Shown: positions 44,230 through 52,171 of the stretch, one piece after another
Numbering within the stretch: the stretch's first letter is position 1
How the letters are laid out: every line of letters begins with the position of its first letter
NCBI GenBank assembly: GCA_027491165.1
Contig: JAIXWS010000013.1
Location: 17,193-81,192, forward strand
Source: Sphingobacteriales bacterium
Lineage (GTDB): Bacteria; Bacteroidota; Bacteroidia; Chitinophagales; Chitinophagaceae
Reading direction: 5' to 3'
DNA length: 64,000 nucleotides
Notes under the pieces: model-generated
Database searches by the model: none
The model's input: the letters and a program-made list of their open reading frames with translations, nothing else
Told to the model about the DNA's origin: nothing
Program-made: the position numbers and the translations under genes

Positions 44230-44949
44230 ATGACCCATACGCTTTCAATTGTTATCCCGGCCTATAACGAAGCGGCTACTATTCACCATATACTCAACAA
44301 GGTGAAGGCTGTACAATTAATAGGCGGGCTGCAAAAAGAAGTAATTATTGTAAATGATTGTTCTAAAGACAACACTGACGAAGCGGTATTGGCGTATAAA
44401 AACGCCAATCCAGATTTGCCGATTAGCTATTACAAACATGAGATCAACAAAGGCAAAGGTGCTGCCCTGCATACAGGCATTCAACAGGCTCAGGGCGATT
44501 ATGTGGTTATCCAAGATGCCGACTTAGAGTATGACCCCAACGAATTCAATCTTTTACTGAGGCCCATATTAGATGGCTTTGCAGATGTCGTATATGGTTC
44601 TCGTTTTATGGGTGGAAACCCACACCGTATTTTGTTTTTTTGGCATTCAATTGGTAATAAAATGTTGACAATGATGAGCAACATGCTCACCAACCTCAAC
44701 CTTACCGATATGGAAACATGCTACAAGCTTTTTCGCAGAGAGGCTATTCAAAGTTTAGACCTTAAAGAAAAGAGGTTTGGTTTCGAACCAGAAGTTACCG
44801 CCAAAGTGAGTCGTATTCCTAAGGTGCGCATTTATGAAGTGGGCATTTCTTACTACGGCCGCACTTACGAAGAGGGGAAAAAAATTGGATGGAAGGATGG
44901 GTTTCGCGCCATTTGGTGCATCTTGAAATACAATATTTGGAGCAAATAA
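44230..44949 (+). CDS. Family 2 glycosyltransferase (dolichol/undecaprenyl-phosphate sugar synthase type)
   Basis: Protein of 239 residues with a GT-A domain: LSIVIPAYNEAATIHHIL, VIIVNDCSKDNTDE, GKGAALHTGIQQAQGD, VIQDADLEYDPNEF (DxD) and YGSRFMGG. The lack of C-terminal membrane segments matches soluble DPM1-like enzymes that load a polyprenyl phosphate with a sugar. The sugar cannot be determined. It is followed 13 bp later by a gamma-carbonic anhydrase gene, likely in the same transcript. Confidence 0.92.
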   Translation: MTHTLSIVIPAYNEAATIHHILNKVKAVQLIGGLQKEVIIVNDCSKDNTDEAVLAYKNANPDLPISYYKHEINKGKGAALHTGIQQAQGDYVVIQDADLEYDPNEFNLLLRPILDGFADVVYGSRFMGGNPHRILFFWHSIGNKMLTMMSNMLTNLNLTDMETCYKLFRREAIQSLDLKEKRFGFEPEVTAKVSRIPKVRIYEVGISYYGRTYEEGKKIGWKDGFRAIWCILKYNIWSK

Positions 44950-44962
44950 AATAGTTACAATA

Positions 44963-45478
44963 ATGCCAGTTATCCTACCCGTAAATGGGCTAATGCCCCA
45001 AATCCCCGAAGATTGTTTTGTGGCGCCTAATGCTACTATTGTTGGCGATGTCACCATGGGCAGTGATTGTAGTATTTGGTTTAATGCAGTGATTCGGGGC
45101 GATGTGAACAAAATACGAATGGGTAATAAAGTAAACATCCAAGATGGAGCCTGTATCCATTGCACCTTCGAAAAAACAGAAACCATTTTGGGTAACAGTG
45201 TTTCAGTTGGTCATAATGCCATCGTGCATGGTTGCGTTGTGGAAGACAATGTGCTTATTGGAATGGGGGCTATTGTAATGGATAATGCGCATATTGGTAC
45301 TGGAAGCATCATCGCCGCAGGGGCAGTAGTACTAGAAGGCACTATCGTGCCTCCAGGCAGTATTTTTGCGGGTGTACCTGCAAAAAAGGTAAAAGAAGTA
45401 AGCCCCGAACTCATGAAAGGTGAAGTGGAGCGCATTGCCAATAATTATTTACAATACAGCAGTTGGTTTAAGAAATGA
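44963..45478 (+). CDS. Gamma-class carbonic anhydrase family protein
   Basis: Left-handed beta-helix protein of 171 residues built of hexapeptide repeats (for example APNATIVGDVTMG, NVLIGMGAIV). Metal-ligand histidines are present in ACIHCT and in VGHNAIVHGC, so carbonic anhydrase activity is possible; many relatives are also active or structural in other roles. It is cytosolic and probably trimeric. The stop overlaps the ATG of the next thioredoxin-like gene (ATGA), showing translational coupling. Confidence 0.9.
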   Translation: MPVILPVNGLMPQIPEDCFVAPNATIVGDVTMGSDCSIWFNAVIRGDVNKIRMGNKVNIQDGACIHCTFEKTETILGNSVSVGHNAIVHGCVVEDNVLIGMGAIVMDNAHIGTGSIIAAGAVVLEGTIVPPGSIFAGVPAKKVKEVSPELMKGEVERIANNYLQYSSWFKK

Positions 45479-46008
45479 TGAATCGCATGTTCTCTTTTTT
45501 GAGCACCTTCTTTTTCTGTTTCGTTATTACAAGTACTCTATCCAATGCACAATCGAATAGCGGAAAAGAAACGCTTGCCCCCTTTCAAATAAACAACAAA
45601 CTACCCTCTTTTGACATTAGGCTTTTAGATAGCGTTAGCTTATTGAATAGCCATTCCATTGCTTCGGGCAAGCCAAGCATCTTTATTTTATTTAGTCCAG
45701 ATTGTGATCACTGTGCCGCTTTATCTAAAGAGATAAAAAACAGGGCAACCTTGTTCGACTCGGTTAATTTATGGATGCTTTCTCCTCCCATGCCCTTCGC
45801 CGAGGTAAAAAAGTTCTCCATAATCAGTGGCATTGCTCAATTGCCTAATGTTGTGGTCGGTATAGACATGAATTTCTTTTTCGGAAGTTTTTTCAGAGTC
45901 ACAACTGTTCCTTTTGTGGTGATATATGATCAGGATAAAAAATGGAGAAAAGTAATAAAAGACTTAAATAAGTTGGATGATTTAGTAACAGAAATCAAGA
46001 AATTATAG
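45475..46008 (+). CDS. Secreted thioredoxin-fold protein (CDHC active site)
   Basis: Protein of 177 residues with a signal peptide (MMNRMFSFLSTFFFCFVITSTLSNAQ). The thioredoxin fold carries FSPDCDHCAALSKEI as the redox pair and VTTVPFVVIYD as the cis-proline loop. The CxHC pair matches two other secreted thioredoxin-like proteins in this window. It is coupled to the upstream carbonic anhydrase by an ATGA overlap and ends at a strong two-way terminator. The substrate is unknown. Confidence 0.8.
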   Translation: MMNRMFSFLSTFFFCFVITSTLSNAQSNSGKETLAPFQINNKLPSFDIRLLDSVSLLNSHSIASGKPSIFILFSPDCDHCAALSKEIKNRATLFDSVNLWMLSPPMPFAEVKKFSIISGIAQLPNVVVGIDMNFFFGSFFRVTTVPFVVIYDQDKKWRKVIKDLNKLDDLVTEIKKL

Positions 46009-46013
46009 CACAT

Positions 46014-46052
46014 AAAAAAGCCTGAGTTCTATTCTGAATTCAGGCTTTTTTT
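46014..46052. terminator. Two-way terminator between convergent genes
   Basis: AAAAAAGCCTGAGTTC and GAATTCAGGCTTTTTT pair over 16 positions with one G-T pair and a TATTCT loop. Both strands end in T runs, so it can serve the CDHC thioredoxin gene and the Nfu gene. Confidence 0.88.
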
Positions 46053-46071
46053 AAAAGGTATATAAATTACT

Positions 46072-46662
46072 TTATTCTGCTTCAGCTACCACCTCGGTAA
46101 CCTCAGGAATCATTCTTTTCATCATTCCTTCTATTCCAGATTTCAAGGTAATCATTGATGATGGGCATCCAGAGCAAGACCCTTGTAGCATCAATGAAAC
46201 AACGCCATTGTTGTAACCGCGGAAGCTAATCGCACCGCCATCCATTTCAACGGCTGGTTTAACGTAATTTTCGAGTAGTTCTTTTATGCGCACTACAATA
46301 TCAGTGTCGTCTGCATGGATCGTATTGTCATTTTTTGCAGCAACAATCTCATGCTCATTAATTACTATTTTGTCACTCTCTAAAAATTCTTTTAGAAACT
46401 CACGAATAGTAGGTATTACTTCTTCCCATTGGGTTTCGGCAGTTTTTGTAAGGGTAACAAAATTGCTTGCTATAAAGACACTGCGTATAAAGGGGAATGC
46501 AAATAGTTCTTTTGCTAATGGAGAAGGACCTGCACTAGACTCGTCTTGAAAATCTATGCTTTTGCTTGCATACAATAATTTGTTTGCTACAAATTTCATA
46601 GTTTCTGGGTTTGGGGTCATTTCTGTATAAATGCTCACCACGGTATTTCCTGTTTTCAACAT
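46072..46662 (-). CDS. NifU/Nfu family iron-sulfur cluster carrier
   Basis: The ATG at 46662 gives 196 residues; the track start at 46665 is a GTG one codon earlier. The N-terminal Nfu_N domain (YTEMTPNPETMKFVAN) is followed by the C-terminal NifU domain with the cluster-binding CSGCPSS. This is the eukaryote-like Nfu1 domain order, used to hand 4Fe-4S clusters to client enzymes such as LutB. A TACTTTTG box lies 21 bp upstream. Confidence 0.92.
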   Translation of the reverse strand: MLKTGNTVVSIYTEMTPNPETMKFVANKLLYASKSIDFQDESSAGPSPLAKELFAFPFIRSVFIASNFVTLTKTAETQWEEVIPTIREFLKEFLESDKIVINEHEIVAAKNDNTIHADDTDIVVRIKELLENYVKPAVEMDGGAISFRGYNNGVVSLMLQGSCSGCPSSMITLKSGIEGMMKRMIPEVTEVVAEAE

Positions 46663-46683
46663 CACCTGTAATTTTTATGAGTA

Positions 46684-46691
46684 CAAAAGTA
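46684..46691 (-). promoter_or_regulatory. -7 box of the Nfu gene
   Basis: Minus-strand TACTTTTG fits the consensus and lies 21 bp before the ATG. The nearest upstream TTG is 25 bp away, longer than usual. Confidence 0.4.
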
Positions 46692-46851
46692 AAAAAATTA
46701 TATGGTCTATCGACATCAATAATTAAAATAGTGAAATAGGTTTGGCGATACGCCCATAAAGTATCCAATATCAAAAGTCAGAATGGCCATTAGGATTTCA
46801 ATGGCATGGCCTACTTTTTCGGCTTTTGTGTCCTTAATTGGGTTGTATGCA

Positions 46852-47982
46852 TCAATCCTCGAATGGACGATTATGATTGCTTTGTAGCTTTTGTATCCAA
46901 TTTTCAATAGTTTCTTTGTGTCTTTCAAAGGCATTGCCATAGGCAATATTGCGATAGGCAAAAAGCGAGGCATTAAGCAATGAGGTTTGGATATCAAATT
47001 TGTGCTGTTTGGCCATCATGAATATTTTTTTTTGGTGCATTAATGATCCCAGATATTCTTGCTCTGTTTGGCCCGGGGTTGGGATTAGTATGGCTTTTTT
47101 CCCCATGGCCAATAAATCCATTAGTGTGGAATAGCCGCTACGACAAATCACATATTCGGCCGCATCTATGGCTGTTACGAGATCCTTTTCGCTAAGTCTT
47201 TTGTGGTAGCTAATATGGTCTGGAATTAATGCAGGTTTTGTAGCAGCTTCCGAACCTTCAACATAGATAATGTGTTGGTCTGATTTTAGGGCTTTTTTCC
47301 ATAAAATACTAGAAAGTATACTTCTCTGAGGCTCTACACCAGACAAGAGAATGAGCACTATCTCTTTTCCCTCTGTTTCTTTTTGTGTGCCTGCTCCTGA
47401 ACATTGTGATAACAGTCCAATATATTCTGTTTTTATAGCTGGCAAAATGCTTGGGTGGGCTAAAGTTCCGCTCAGTCCATTGTCTTCGGCTACATCAACA
47501 ATCCAACAGCTATCAAATTTTTCAATAAAGCGATAATGCAGTTTAAGGAGTATTTTATCTAAATGAACACTCAAGCCCGATCGGATTTGTAATTGATGGG
47601 TCATCAATACGCAAGGTATTTGCTTAGTGTACAAGCCATATCTATTATCTGAGATAACGGCATCAATTTTGTGGCTTTTGATAACGCCTTGTAGCCATTG
47701 ATGTTCTCTTGTGATGCATTTGTTGAAGCGAGGGATTTGAGCAATTATTTTTGGGATTAAGCCCATTTTGCTTCGGGCATATTCTACGTTATAACCCTCT
47801 AGGTTGATACATTCTATATTTTTAAAAACCGATTGGATATAGTTTTGTTGCAGCGCATTCCCTGCAAATACAGCTTGGTGCCCCAGAAAATGTATGTGGT
47901 GGATAATGGGCACACATCGCGTAACGTGACCAAGGCCCCAATCTAATGGTGCAAGCAAAATCCTCACTTGTTTTTTGTTCAC
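46852..47982 (-). CDS. MurG-like GT-B glycosyltransferase
   Basis: Protein of 376 residues of the GT28/MurG fold. The N-terminal LLAPLDWGLGHVTRC holds the acceptor-binding glycine loop; the C-terminal half has ICRSGYSTLMDLLAMGKKAILIPTPGQTEQEY, the nucleotide-sugar site. It differs from true MurG, so the acceptor is unknown. The start is GTG; 47982 is used, and a second GTG five codons on (MRILLAPLDW) is equally possible. Its promoter TTTG-18-TACATTTG overlaps the small divergent lipoprotein gene. Confidence 0.88.
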   Translation of the reverse strand: MNKKQVRILLAPLDWGLGHVTRCVPIIHHIHFLGHQAVFAGNALQQNYIQSVFKNIECINLEGYNVEYARSKMGLIPKIIAQIPRFNKCITREHQWLQGVIKSHKIDAVISDNRYGLYTKQIPCVLMTHQLQIRSGLSVHLDKILLKLHYRFIEKFDSCWIVDVAEDNGLSGTLAHPSILPAIKTEYIGLLSQCSGAGTQKETEGKEIVLILLSGVEPQRSILSSILWKKALKSDQHIIYVEGSEAATKPALIPDHISYHKRLSEKDLVTAIDAAEYVICRSGYSTLMDLLAMGKKAILIPTPGQTEQEYLGSLMHQKKIFMMAKQHKFDIQTSLLNASLFAYRNIAYGNAFERHKETIENWIQKLQSNHNRPFED

Positions 47983-48000
47983 GCTATTTCGCTATTTTTA

Positions 48001-48030
48001 CAAATGTAGAACATTATGAAGCAGAGCAAA
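48001..48030 (-). promoter_or_regulatory. Promoter of the MurG-like glycosyltransferase gene
   Basis: Minus-strand TTTG (48027-48030), 18 bp and TACATTTG (48001-48008) match the Bacteroidota promoter, 18 bp upstream of the GTG. It overlaps the start of the divergent 48-residue gene. Confidence 0.55.
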
Positions 48031-48162
48031 ATTTTTAGTGTCGTCATTCTATTGGGTATTTTTATGGGCTTGTGCAGCACAATCATGGCGTGCAAATCTA
48101 CCAAGCGAAAGGGTTGTGGCTGTGGAGCAGACCTTAATAGAATGTATCGCCCACGTCGATAA
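48016..48162 (+). CDS. 48-residue cysteine-rich lipoprotein
   Basis: Too short for the ORF track. The frame reads MKQSKIFSVVILLGIFMGLCSTIMACKST then KRKGCGCGADLNRMYRPRR and stops at TAA 48160-48162. The start looks like a lipoprotein or single-span signal, with a cysteine after MA (…STIMAC) as lipobox, and the tail has a GCGCG cysteine cluster with Arg/Lys. Similar tiny Bacteroidota proteins with GCGC-x-DLN tails exist as far as I can recall. No function is known. It lies divergent from the MurG-like gene and convergent with the WbuB-like gene. Confidence 0.6.
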   Translation: MKQSKIFSVVILLGIFMGLCSTIMACKSTKRKGCGCGADLNRMYRPRR

Positions 48163-48172
48163 TTTACTTTGC

Positions 48173-49369
48173 CTATATCTTGTTCAAGAATTCGATAAAG
48201 CTTTTGTCTTGGCGTTCTTTATTGTATTCGTTGTTATGGCATGCAAGGCAATTGTTGCGCAGTTGCCTGTAGCTTTCTTCTGATAGCAAGGTGAATTTTC
48301 TAATGTTGTTTTTCAGCCCATCGAAGTCTTGAATATGGCTAATAAAGCCTGTTTGGGTTTCGCTAATTATTTGGGCCGCTTCCCCATCTCCGCAAAAAAT
48401 AATCGGTAGCCCATTAGCAAAAGCATTAAAGATTTTGGAGGGTACAGCTCCCTTTATAGAGCTGCTTAGGGGCACCAACATGGCATGATATTGAGTCAGG
48501 CTATTGGGTATTTCTTCTGCCGGAATAGATCCATGATAAAACACCCCATTGTCTGGATTTTGTGAAATAAAGGATATAATTTTTTCGAGTTCAAAGCCTT
48601 GGCCATAAAGGTGTAGTTCCGTGTCCAGCTCAGCAAAATTTATCGCGTTTATTATGTCAAAAACGCCCTGTGCAATGCCCAATAATCCTGCATATACTAA
48701 TTTTCTTTTTCCTGCTGGGCGGCTTTGATCGGCTTGTTGAATGGATGGTTGTAGATTTCGATAAACAAATAGAGGCTGTGTATGGCCAAGGTTTTTTATG
48801 TGTGCTGCAATAGTCAAAGACTGTACCGAAAAGGCATCCGCTCTTGCATACATCGCTTGTTCTTTTTGCTGCAAATATTTTAAGAATAGACCATCTTGGA
48901 TAAAGCCTAAATCTTTGGCCGATTGAGGCCAAAGGTCACTCACATTCAATATTATTTTAGCGCCTATTCGCTTTGCCATTTTTGTGCCAATAAAACCACT
49001 AACAAATGGGGGGCTGCTGACAATTACTATGTTGGGATTGGCTTTCCTCATTAGCCCGTAGGCCACAAATAAAAGTGAGCAGGTATAGCTGAGCAGGCTT
49101 ATAAGTCGTTTTGTTTTACTAGATGAATGGGTGGGGATGAGCCAGGTGCGCCACACATTTATCCCTTCTACCTGTTCGGCGACTGTAAATTTTCCTTTGT
49201 ATTGGTTCAATATTTTTCCGCTAGGATAATTCGGCATTCCGGCAATTACACTTACGCAATAACCTTGCTGCGTCAGCATTTTGGCCAAATGATACATACG
49301 ACTAGGTGCAGCTCCTATTTCGGGTGGAAACGAAGAACACAAGAGGGTAATGTTTTTTTGCTCTTTCAT
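48173..49369 (-). CDS. WbuB-like family 4 glycosyltransferase
   Basis: Protein of 398 residues with a GT-B fold. The N-terminal SSFPPEIGAAPSRMYHLAKML and MPNYPSGK are WbuB family features (L-fucosamine or similar transfer in O-antigen), and the C-terminal part has KIFNAFANGLPIIFCGDGEAAQII with the nucleotide-sugar site. It probably adds a sugar in surface polysaccharide synthesis. The cytosolic enzyme is not joined to other polysaccharide genes on the same strand, so the pathway is unclear. Confidence 0.88.
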   Translation of the reverse strand: MKEQKNITLLCSSFPPEIGAAPSRMYHLAKMLTQQGYCVSVIAGMPNYPSGKILNQYKGKFTVAEQVEGINVWRTWLIPTHSSSKTKRLISLLSYTCSLLFVAYGLMRKANPNIVIVSSPPFVSGFIGTKMAKRIGAKIILNVSDLWPQSAKDLGFIQDGLFLKYLQQKEQAMYARADAFSVQSLTIAAHIKNLGHTQPLFVYRNLQPSIQQADQSRPAGKRKLVYAGLLGIAQGVFDIINAINFAELDTELHLYGQGFELEKIISFISQNPDNGVFYHGSIPAEEIPNSLTQYHAMLVPLSSSIKGAVPSKIFNAFANGLPIIFCGDGEAAQIISETQTGFISHIQDFDGLKNNIRKFTLLSEESYRQLRNNCLACHNNEYNKERQDKSFIEFLNKI

Positions 49370-49729
49370 GTATAAGTCTATTCCAACAGCTTATTCAACA
49401 AACTTGCCAGTGGCCTAATATCTTTTTAATAAAGTGCTAATGTAGAATTCTTTTATTAAACCCTTTTTCTTACGCTGTTTAAAAATTTACCTCCCATCAT
49501 GTTTGTTTCTACACCCAAAACAGATGCTCTGTTTTGGGCAAATAGGGATAACATATTGCCCGATAAAAGCAGCAAAAGAGCAATGGCTCAAGTTTTTTTA
49601 AAATGCCAAAGGCCTATTGTGCGCCAATAGCTAGGGTGCATTAAAGCTACAGAAATTTTATCTGCTATATTGCCTGCCCACAATCCATTATCTTCGCAAA
49701 CAGACAAGGCTCTCCTTAATTCGATATCA
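49370..49729. other. Gene-poor spacer before folA
   Basis: No convincing gene is seen. A 43-codon frame (49499-49630, MFVSTPKTDALFWANRDN...) is open but has no recognised family. Inside it is a perfect 10-bp hairpin, CCCAAAACAG-ATGCT-CTGTTTTGGG (49514-49538), without a T run. A near-complementary pair GGGCAAATA/TATTGCCC follows. It might be a regulatory hairpin or an accidental one. Confidence 0.4.
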
Positions 49730-50230
49730 ATGATTAAAACCATCGTAGTTGCTGCATCCGAGAATAATGTAATAGGCATAGACAATAATTTGCCATGGCA
49801 TTTGCCTGATGATCTAAAGTTTTTTAAAAAAACAACTTTAGGAAAGCCTGTACTTATGGGGCGCAAAACATTTGAGTCCTTGGGAAGGCCTTTGCCCAAT
49901 CGCCTCAATATTGTTTTGTCGCGCAGTAAGCAAGCATTGCCCGAGGGTGTTTTGCAATTTTCCGATTATAATGAAGCAATCCTCTACCTCGAAGGTAAGC
50001 ACACAGAAGAAGTGTGCATTATCGGTGGGGGTGTCGTTTTTGCCAATACCCTAGATTTGGTCGATCAACTCTTCATCACACGCGTACACACTAGCTTAGA
50101 AAATGGAGAAGTCTTTTTTCCTGTAATTAATCCGGAATTGTGGACAAGTGTCTGGGAAGAGTTTCACGAGAAAGATGAAGCACATCAGTATTCTTTTACT
50201 TTTCAGCAATTTAAAAAAGTCAATTCATAA
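49730..50230 (+). CDS. folA: Dihydrofolate reductase
   Basis: Reduces dihydrofolate with NADPH, regenerating the cofactor used by thymidylate synthase. The ATG at 49730 (MIKTIVVAASENNVIGI) gives 166 residues, the usual length; the track start is 20 codons upstream and in an unlikely context. Landmarks are NNLPWHLPDDLKFFK (with Asp for the substrate), LMGRKTFESLGRPLPNR and CIIGGGVVF. It is followed 2 bp later by a methyltransferase-like gene. Confidence 0.95.
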   Translation: MIKTIVVAASENNVIGIDNNLPWHLPDDLKFFKKTTLGKPVLMGRKTFESLGRPLPNRLNIVLSRSKQALPEGVLQFSDYNEAILYLEGKHTEEVCIIGGGVVFANTLDLVDQLFITRVHTSLENGEVFFPVINPELWTSVWEEFHEKDEAHQYSFTFQQFKKVNS

Positions 50231-50232
50231 CT

Positions 50233-50727
50233 TTGGTTTTGTATCTTTTTTTGCAAAAAATCAAATACCGATTGAGGGCTAAAAATCTTCATGGAGTTCA
50301 CTCCCCTTTCGTTTATCAGTTTAATGAACAGGTTTTAAATGGACATTATTGTGCGCAAAAATCAAGTCATTACCTTTTTTCTGTACAATTGGGCTTGAAT
50401 CAAAAACAATCGAATATCCTGCATAAAATCATTGATTTTTATGGCATTCAATCCATTCATTTTCTAGATCAAAAAGTGGAAATGGCTTCGGGAAAGGACG
50501 CTAACCGTTTATTGATTTTTACAGACTCAAGGCTCATTCCGATATACAACAATACAGATGATATTATCGTAGTTGTTAGCCCATATGCTACTCAAGAAGC
50601 AAGTGTAGGATGGCAGCAGCTGATCAAAACACCCCATGTTCCACTATCTATTGATCTTTTTGAATTAGGCATTTTGTTTTTTCGTAAAGAGTTTTTGGTG
50701 AAGCAACATTTTGTGCTCAGGTCTTAA
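50233..50727 (+). CDS. Shortened member of a Bacteroidota methyltransferase-like family
   Basis: Protein of 164 residues. The start RLRAKNLHGVHSPFVYQFNEQVL and the end DLFELGILFFRKEFLVKQHFVLR look like the two ends of a Bacteroidota SAM-methyltransferase-like family usually longer by my recollection. The expected glycine-rich Rossmann motif between them is missing; what remains (FYGIQSIHFLDQKVEMASG...) has no SAM loop. The start is a TTG at 50233. It follows folA by 2 bp. It may be non-catalytic, or a decayed family member. Confidence 0.6.
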   Translation: MVLYLFLQKIKYRLRAKNLHGVHSPFVYQFNEQVLNGHYCAQKSSHYLFSVQLGLNQKQSNILHKIIDFYGIQSIHFLDQKVEMASGKDANRLLIFTDSRLIPIYNNTDDIIVVVSPYATQEASVGWQQLIKTPHVPLSIDLFELGILFFRKEFLVKQHFVLRS

Positions 50728-50774
50728 AATATCAAGAACCAATTAAAGAATAGGTGTATTTATTTTCCTTGCCT

Positions 50775-50782
50775 TATCTTTG
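50775..50782 (+). promoter_or_regulatory. -7 box of the CNNM/CorC gene
   Basis: TATCTTTG matches TAnnTTTG and lies 76 bp upstream of the ATG at 50859, leaving a long leader. No -33 TTG is clear. Confidence 0.35.
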
Positions 50783-50858
50783 TCCTACAAAAATGTAGTC
50801 AATTTCTTTTTTACATTAAATAATAGAGGATGTTTGACGCAAAAAAATTTGTTGCAAT

Positions 50859-52160
50859 ATGATTGCAGACCTGATACTCACACTATTTTTAGTAGTTTTA
50901 AATGGCTTTTTTGTAGCCGCAGAATTTGCCATTGTGAAGGTTCGTTCTTCGCAATTAGAAGTCGCCAAAGCAAGTAAATCTCTTACCGATACTGCTCGTA
51001 ATATAGTAGGCAATCTCGATGCTTACCTGGCTGCTACCCAATTGGGTATAACCCTTGCTAGCCTTGGTTTGGGTTGGGTAGGTGAGGGTGTAATGACCCA
51101 TATTATTGTTCATTTTTTTGAAGCCATAAACCTTGCGATTAGTGAAGAAACGGCACATAAGGCAGCTGTGCCAGTTGCTTTTTTTATCATTACCGTTTTA
51201 CATATTGTTTTTGGTGAGCTTGCCCCTAAATCCATAGCGATTCGCTATCCTACAGGTACCACATTTGCTGTTGCTTGGCCTTTGCGCGTATTTTATTTTA
51301 TTTTCCGCCCCATTATATGGTTGATGAATGGCTTTGCCAATTTGTTGTTGCGGATGGTGGGTATCAAACCCTTGCATGGTAATGAAATTCACTCTGAAGA
51401 AGAGTTGAAAATGATTATCACTGAAAGCCACGAAGGGGGCGCCATTGAAGAAACAGAGCGGGAACTTATACAGAATGTATTTGATTTTGATGATAGAAGG
51501 GTTTGGGATATTTTGACTGCGAAAAAGAATATCACAGTTGTTCCAGCCGATTTTACGATTGGTCAAGCCATGTCTTTTGCTATAAAAGAAGGCTATTCCC
51601 GCTATCCTGTTTGTGGTACAGAGTTAGATGACATCAAGGGTATTGTATACACCAAAGACTTGATGCGAAGCATTATGGAGTCTGATGCTAATGAGCAAAA
51701 ATCTATACTGCCGCTATGCCGAAAAGCCTACTTTATTTCGGCAAGTAAAAAAATTAAAGATTTACTCAAGGAATTTCAAAAGAAGCACATACACATGGCT
51801 ATTGTTACCGATGAAGTAGGTGATGTAACCGGCATTGTTTCGATGGAAGATATTTTGGAAGAATTGGTGGGAGAAATACAAGATGAATATGACAATGAAA
51901 AACCTGTTGTAGAGCAGAAGGGTAACGGTCATTATTTAGTAGATGCGCATCATTCTTTAATTGATATCAATAAGCTTTTGCCCAATAAATTTGAAGAAAA
52001 CGAAAACTACGAAACGCTTGCGGGACTTATTGCTTACCACCATCCCGACGAGATTAAAATGAATGACAAGTTTCAACTCGAGGATTACGAAATTACTATT
52101 TTAAATACCTACAATAACTCCGCTGAAAAGGTAGAGTTGAGATTGATAGAAGTTGGGTAA
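50859..52160 (+). CDS. CNNM/CorC-HlyC family membrane protein
   Basis: Protein of 433 residues: N-terminal DUF21 membrane domain with FLVVLNGFFVAAEFAIVKVRSSQLE and ATQLGITLASLGLGWVGE, a pair of CBS domains from about residue 210, and a C-terminal CorC_HlyC domain. Such proteins are linked to Mg2+/Co2+ transport or, in the GldE branch, to gliding. The sequence alone does not decide which. The MlaE gene follows 11 bp later, so the two are likely co-transcribed. Confidence 0.9.
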   Translation: MIADLILTLFLVVLNGFFVAAEFAIVKVRSSQLEVAKASKSLTDTARNIVGNLDAYLAATQLGITLASLGLGWVGEGVMTHIIVHFFEAINLAISEETAHKAAVPVAFFIITVLHIVFGELAPKSIAIRYPTGTTFAVAWPLRVFYFIFRPIIWLMNGFANLLLRMVGIKPLHGNEIHSEEELKMIITESHEGGAIEETERELIQNVFDFDDRRVWDILTAKKNITVVPADFTIGQAMSFAIKEGYSRYPVCGTELDDIKGIVYTKDLMRSIMESDANEQKSILPLCRKAYFISASKKIKDLLKEFQKKHIHMAIVTDEVGDVTGIVSMEDILEELVGEIQDEYDNEKPVVEQKGNGHYLVDAHHSLIDINKLLPNKFEENENYETLAGLIAYHHPDEIKMNDKFQLEDYEITILNTYNNSAEKVELRLIEVG

Positions 52161-52171
52161 TTCATTGTACT

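Noticed and set aside
46716-46997. 93-codon minus-strand ORF downstream of the MurG-like gene
   Set aside because: Most of it overlaps the end of the glycosyltransferase gene in another frame, and the part beyond it has no start codon or recognisable family pattern.
49499-49630. 43-codon plus-strand frame MFVSTPKTDALFW... before folA
   Set aside because: It has no recognised relatives, no promoter, and a hairpin lies inside it. It is kept only as a remark under the spacer entry.
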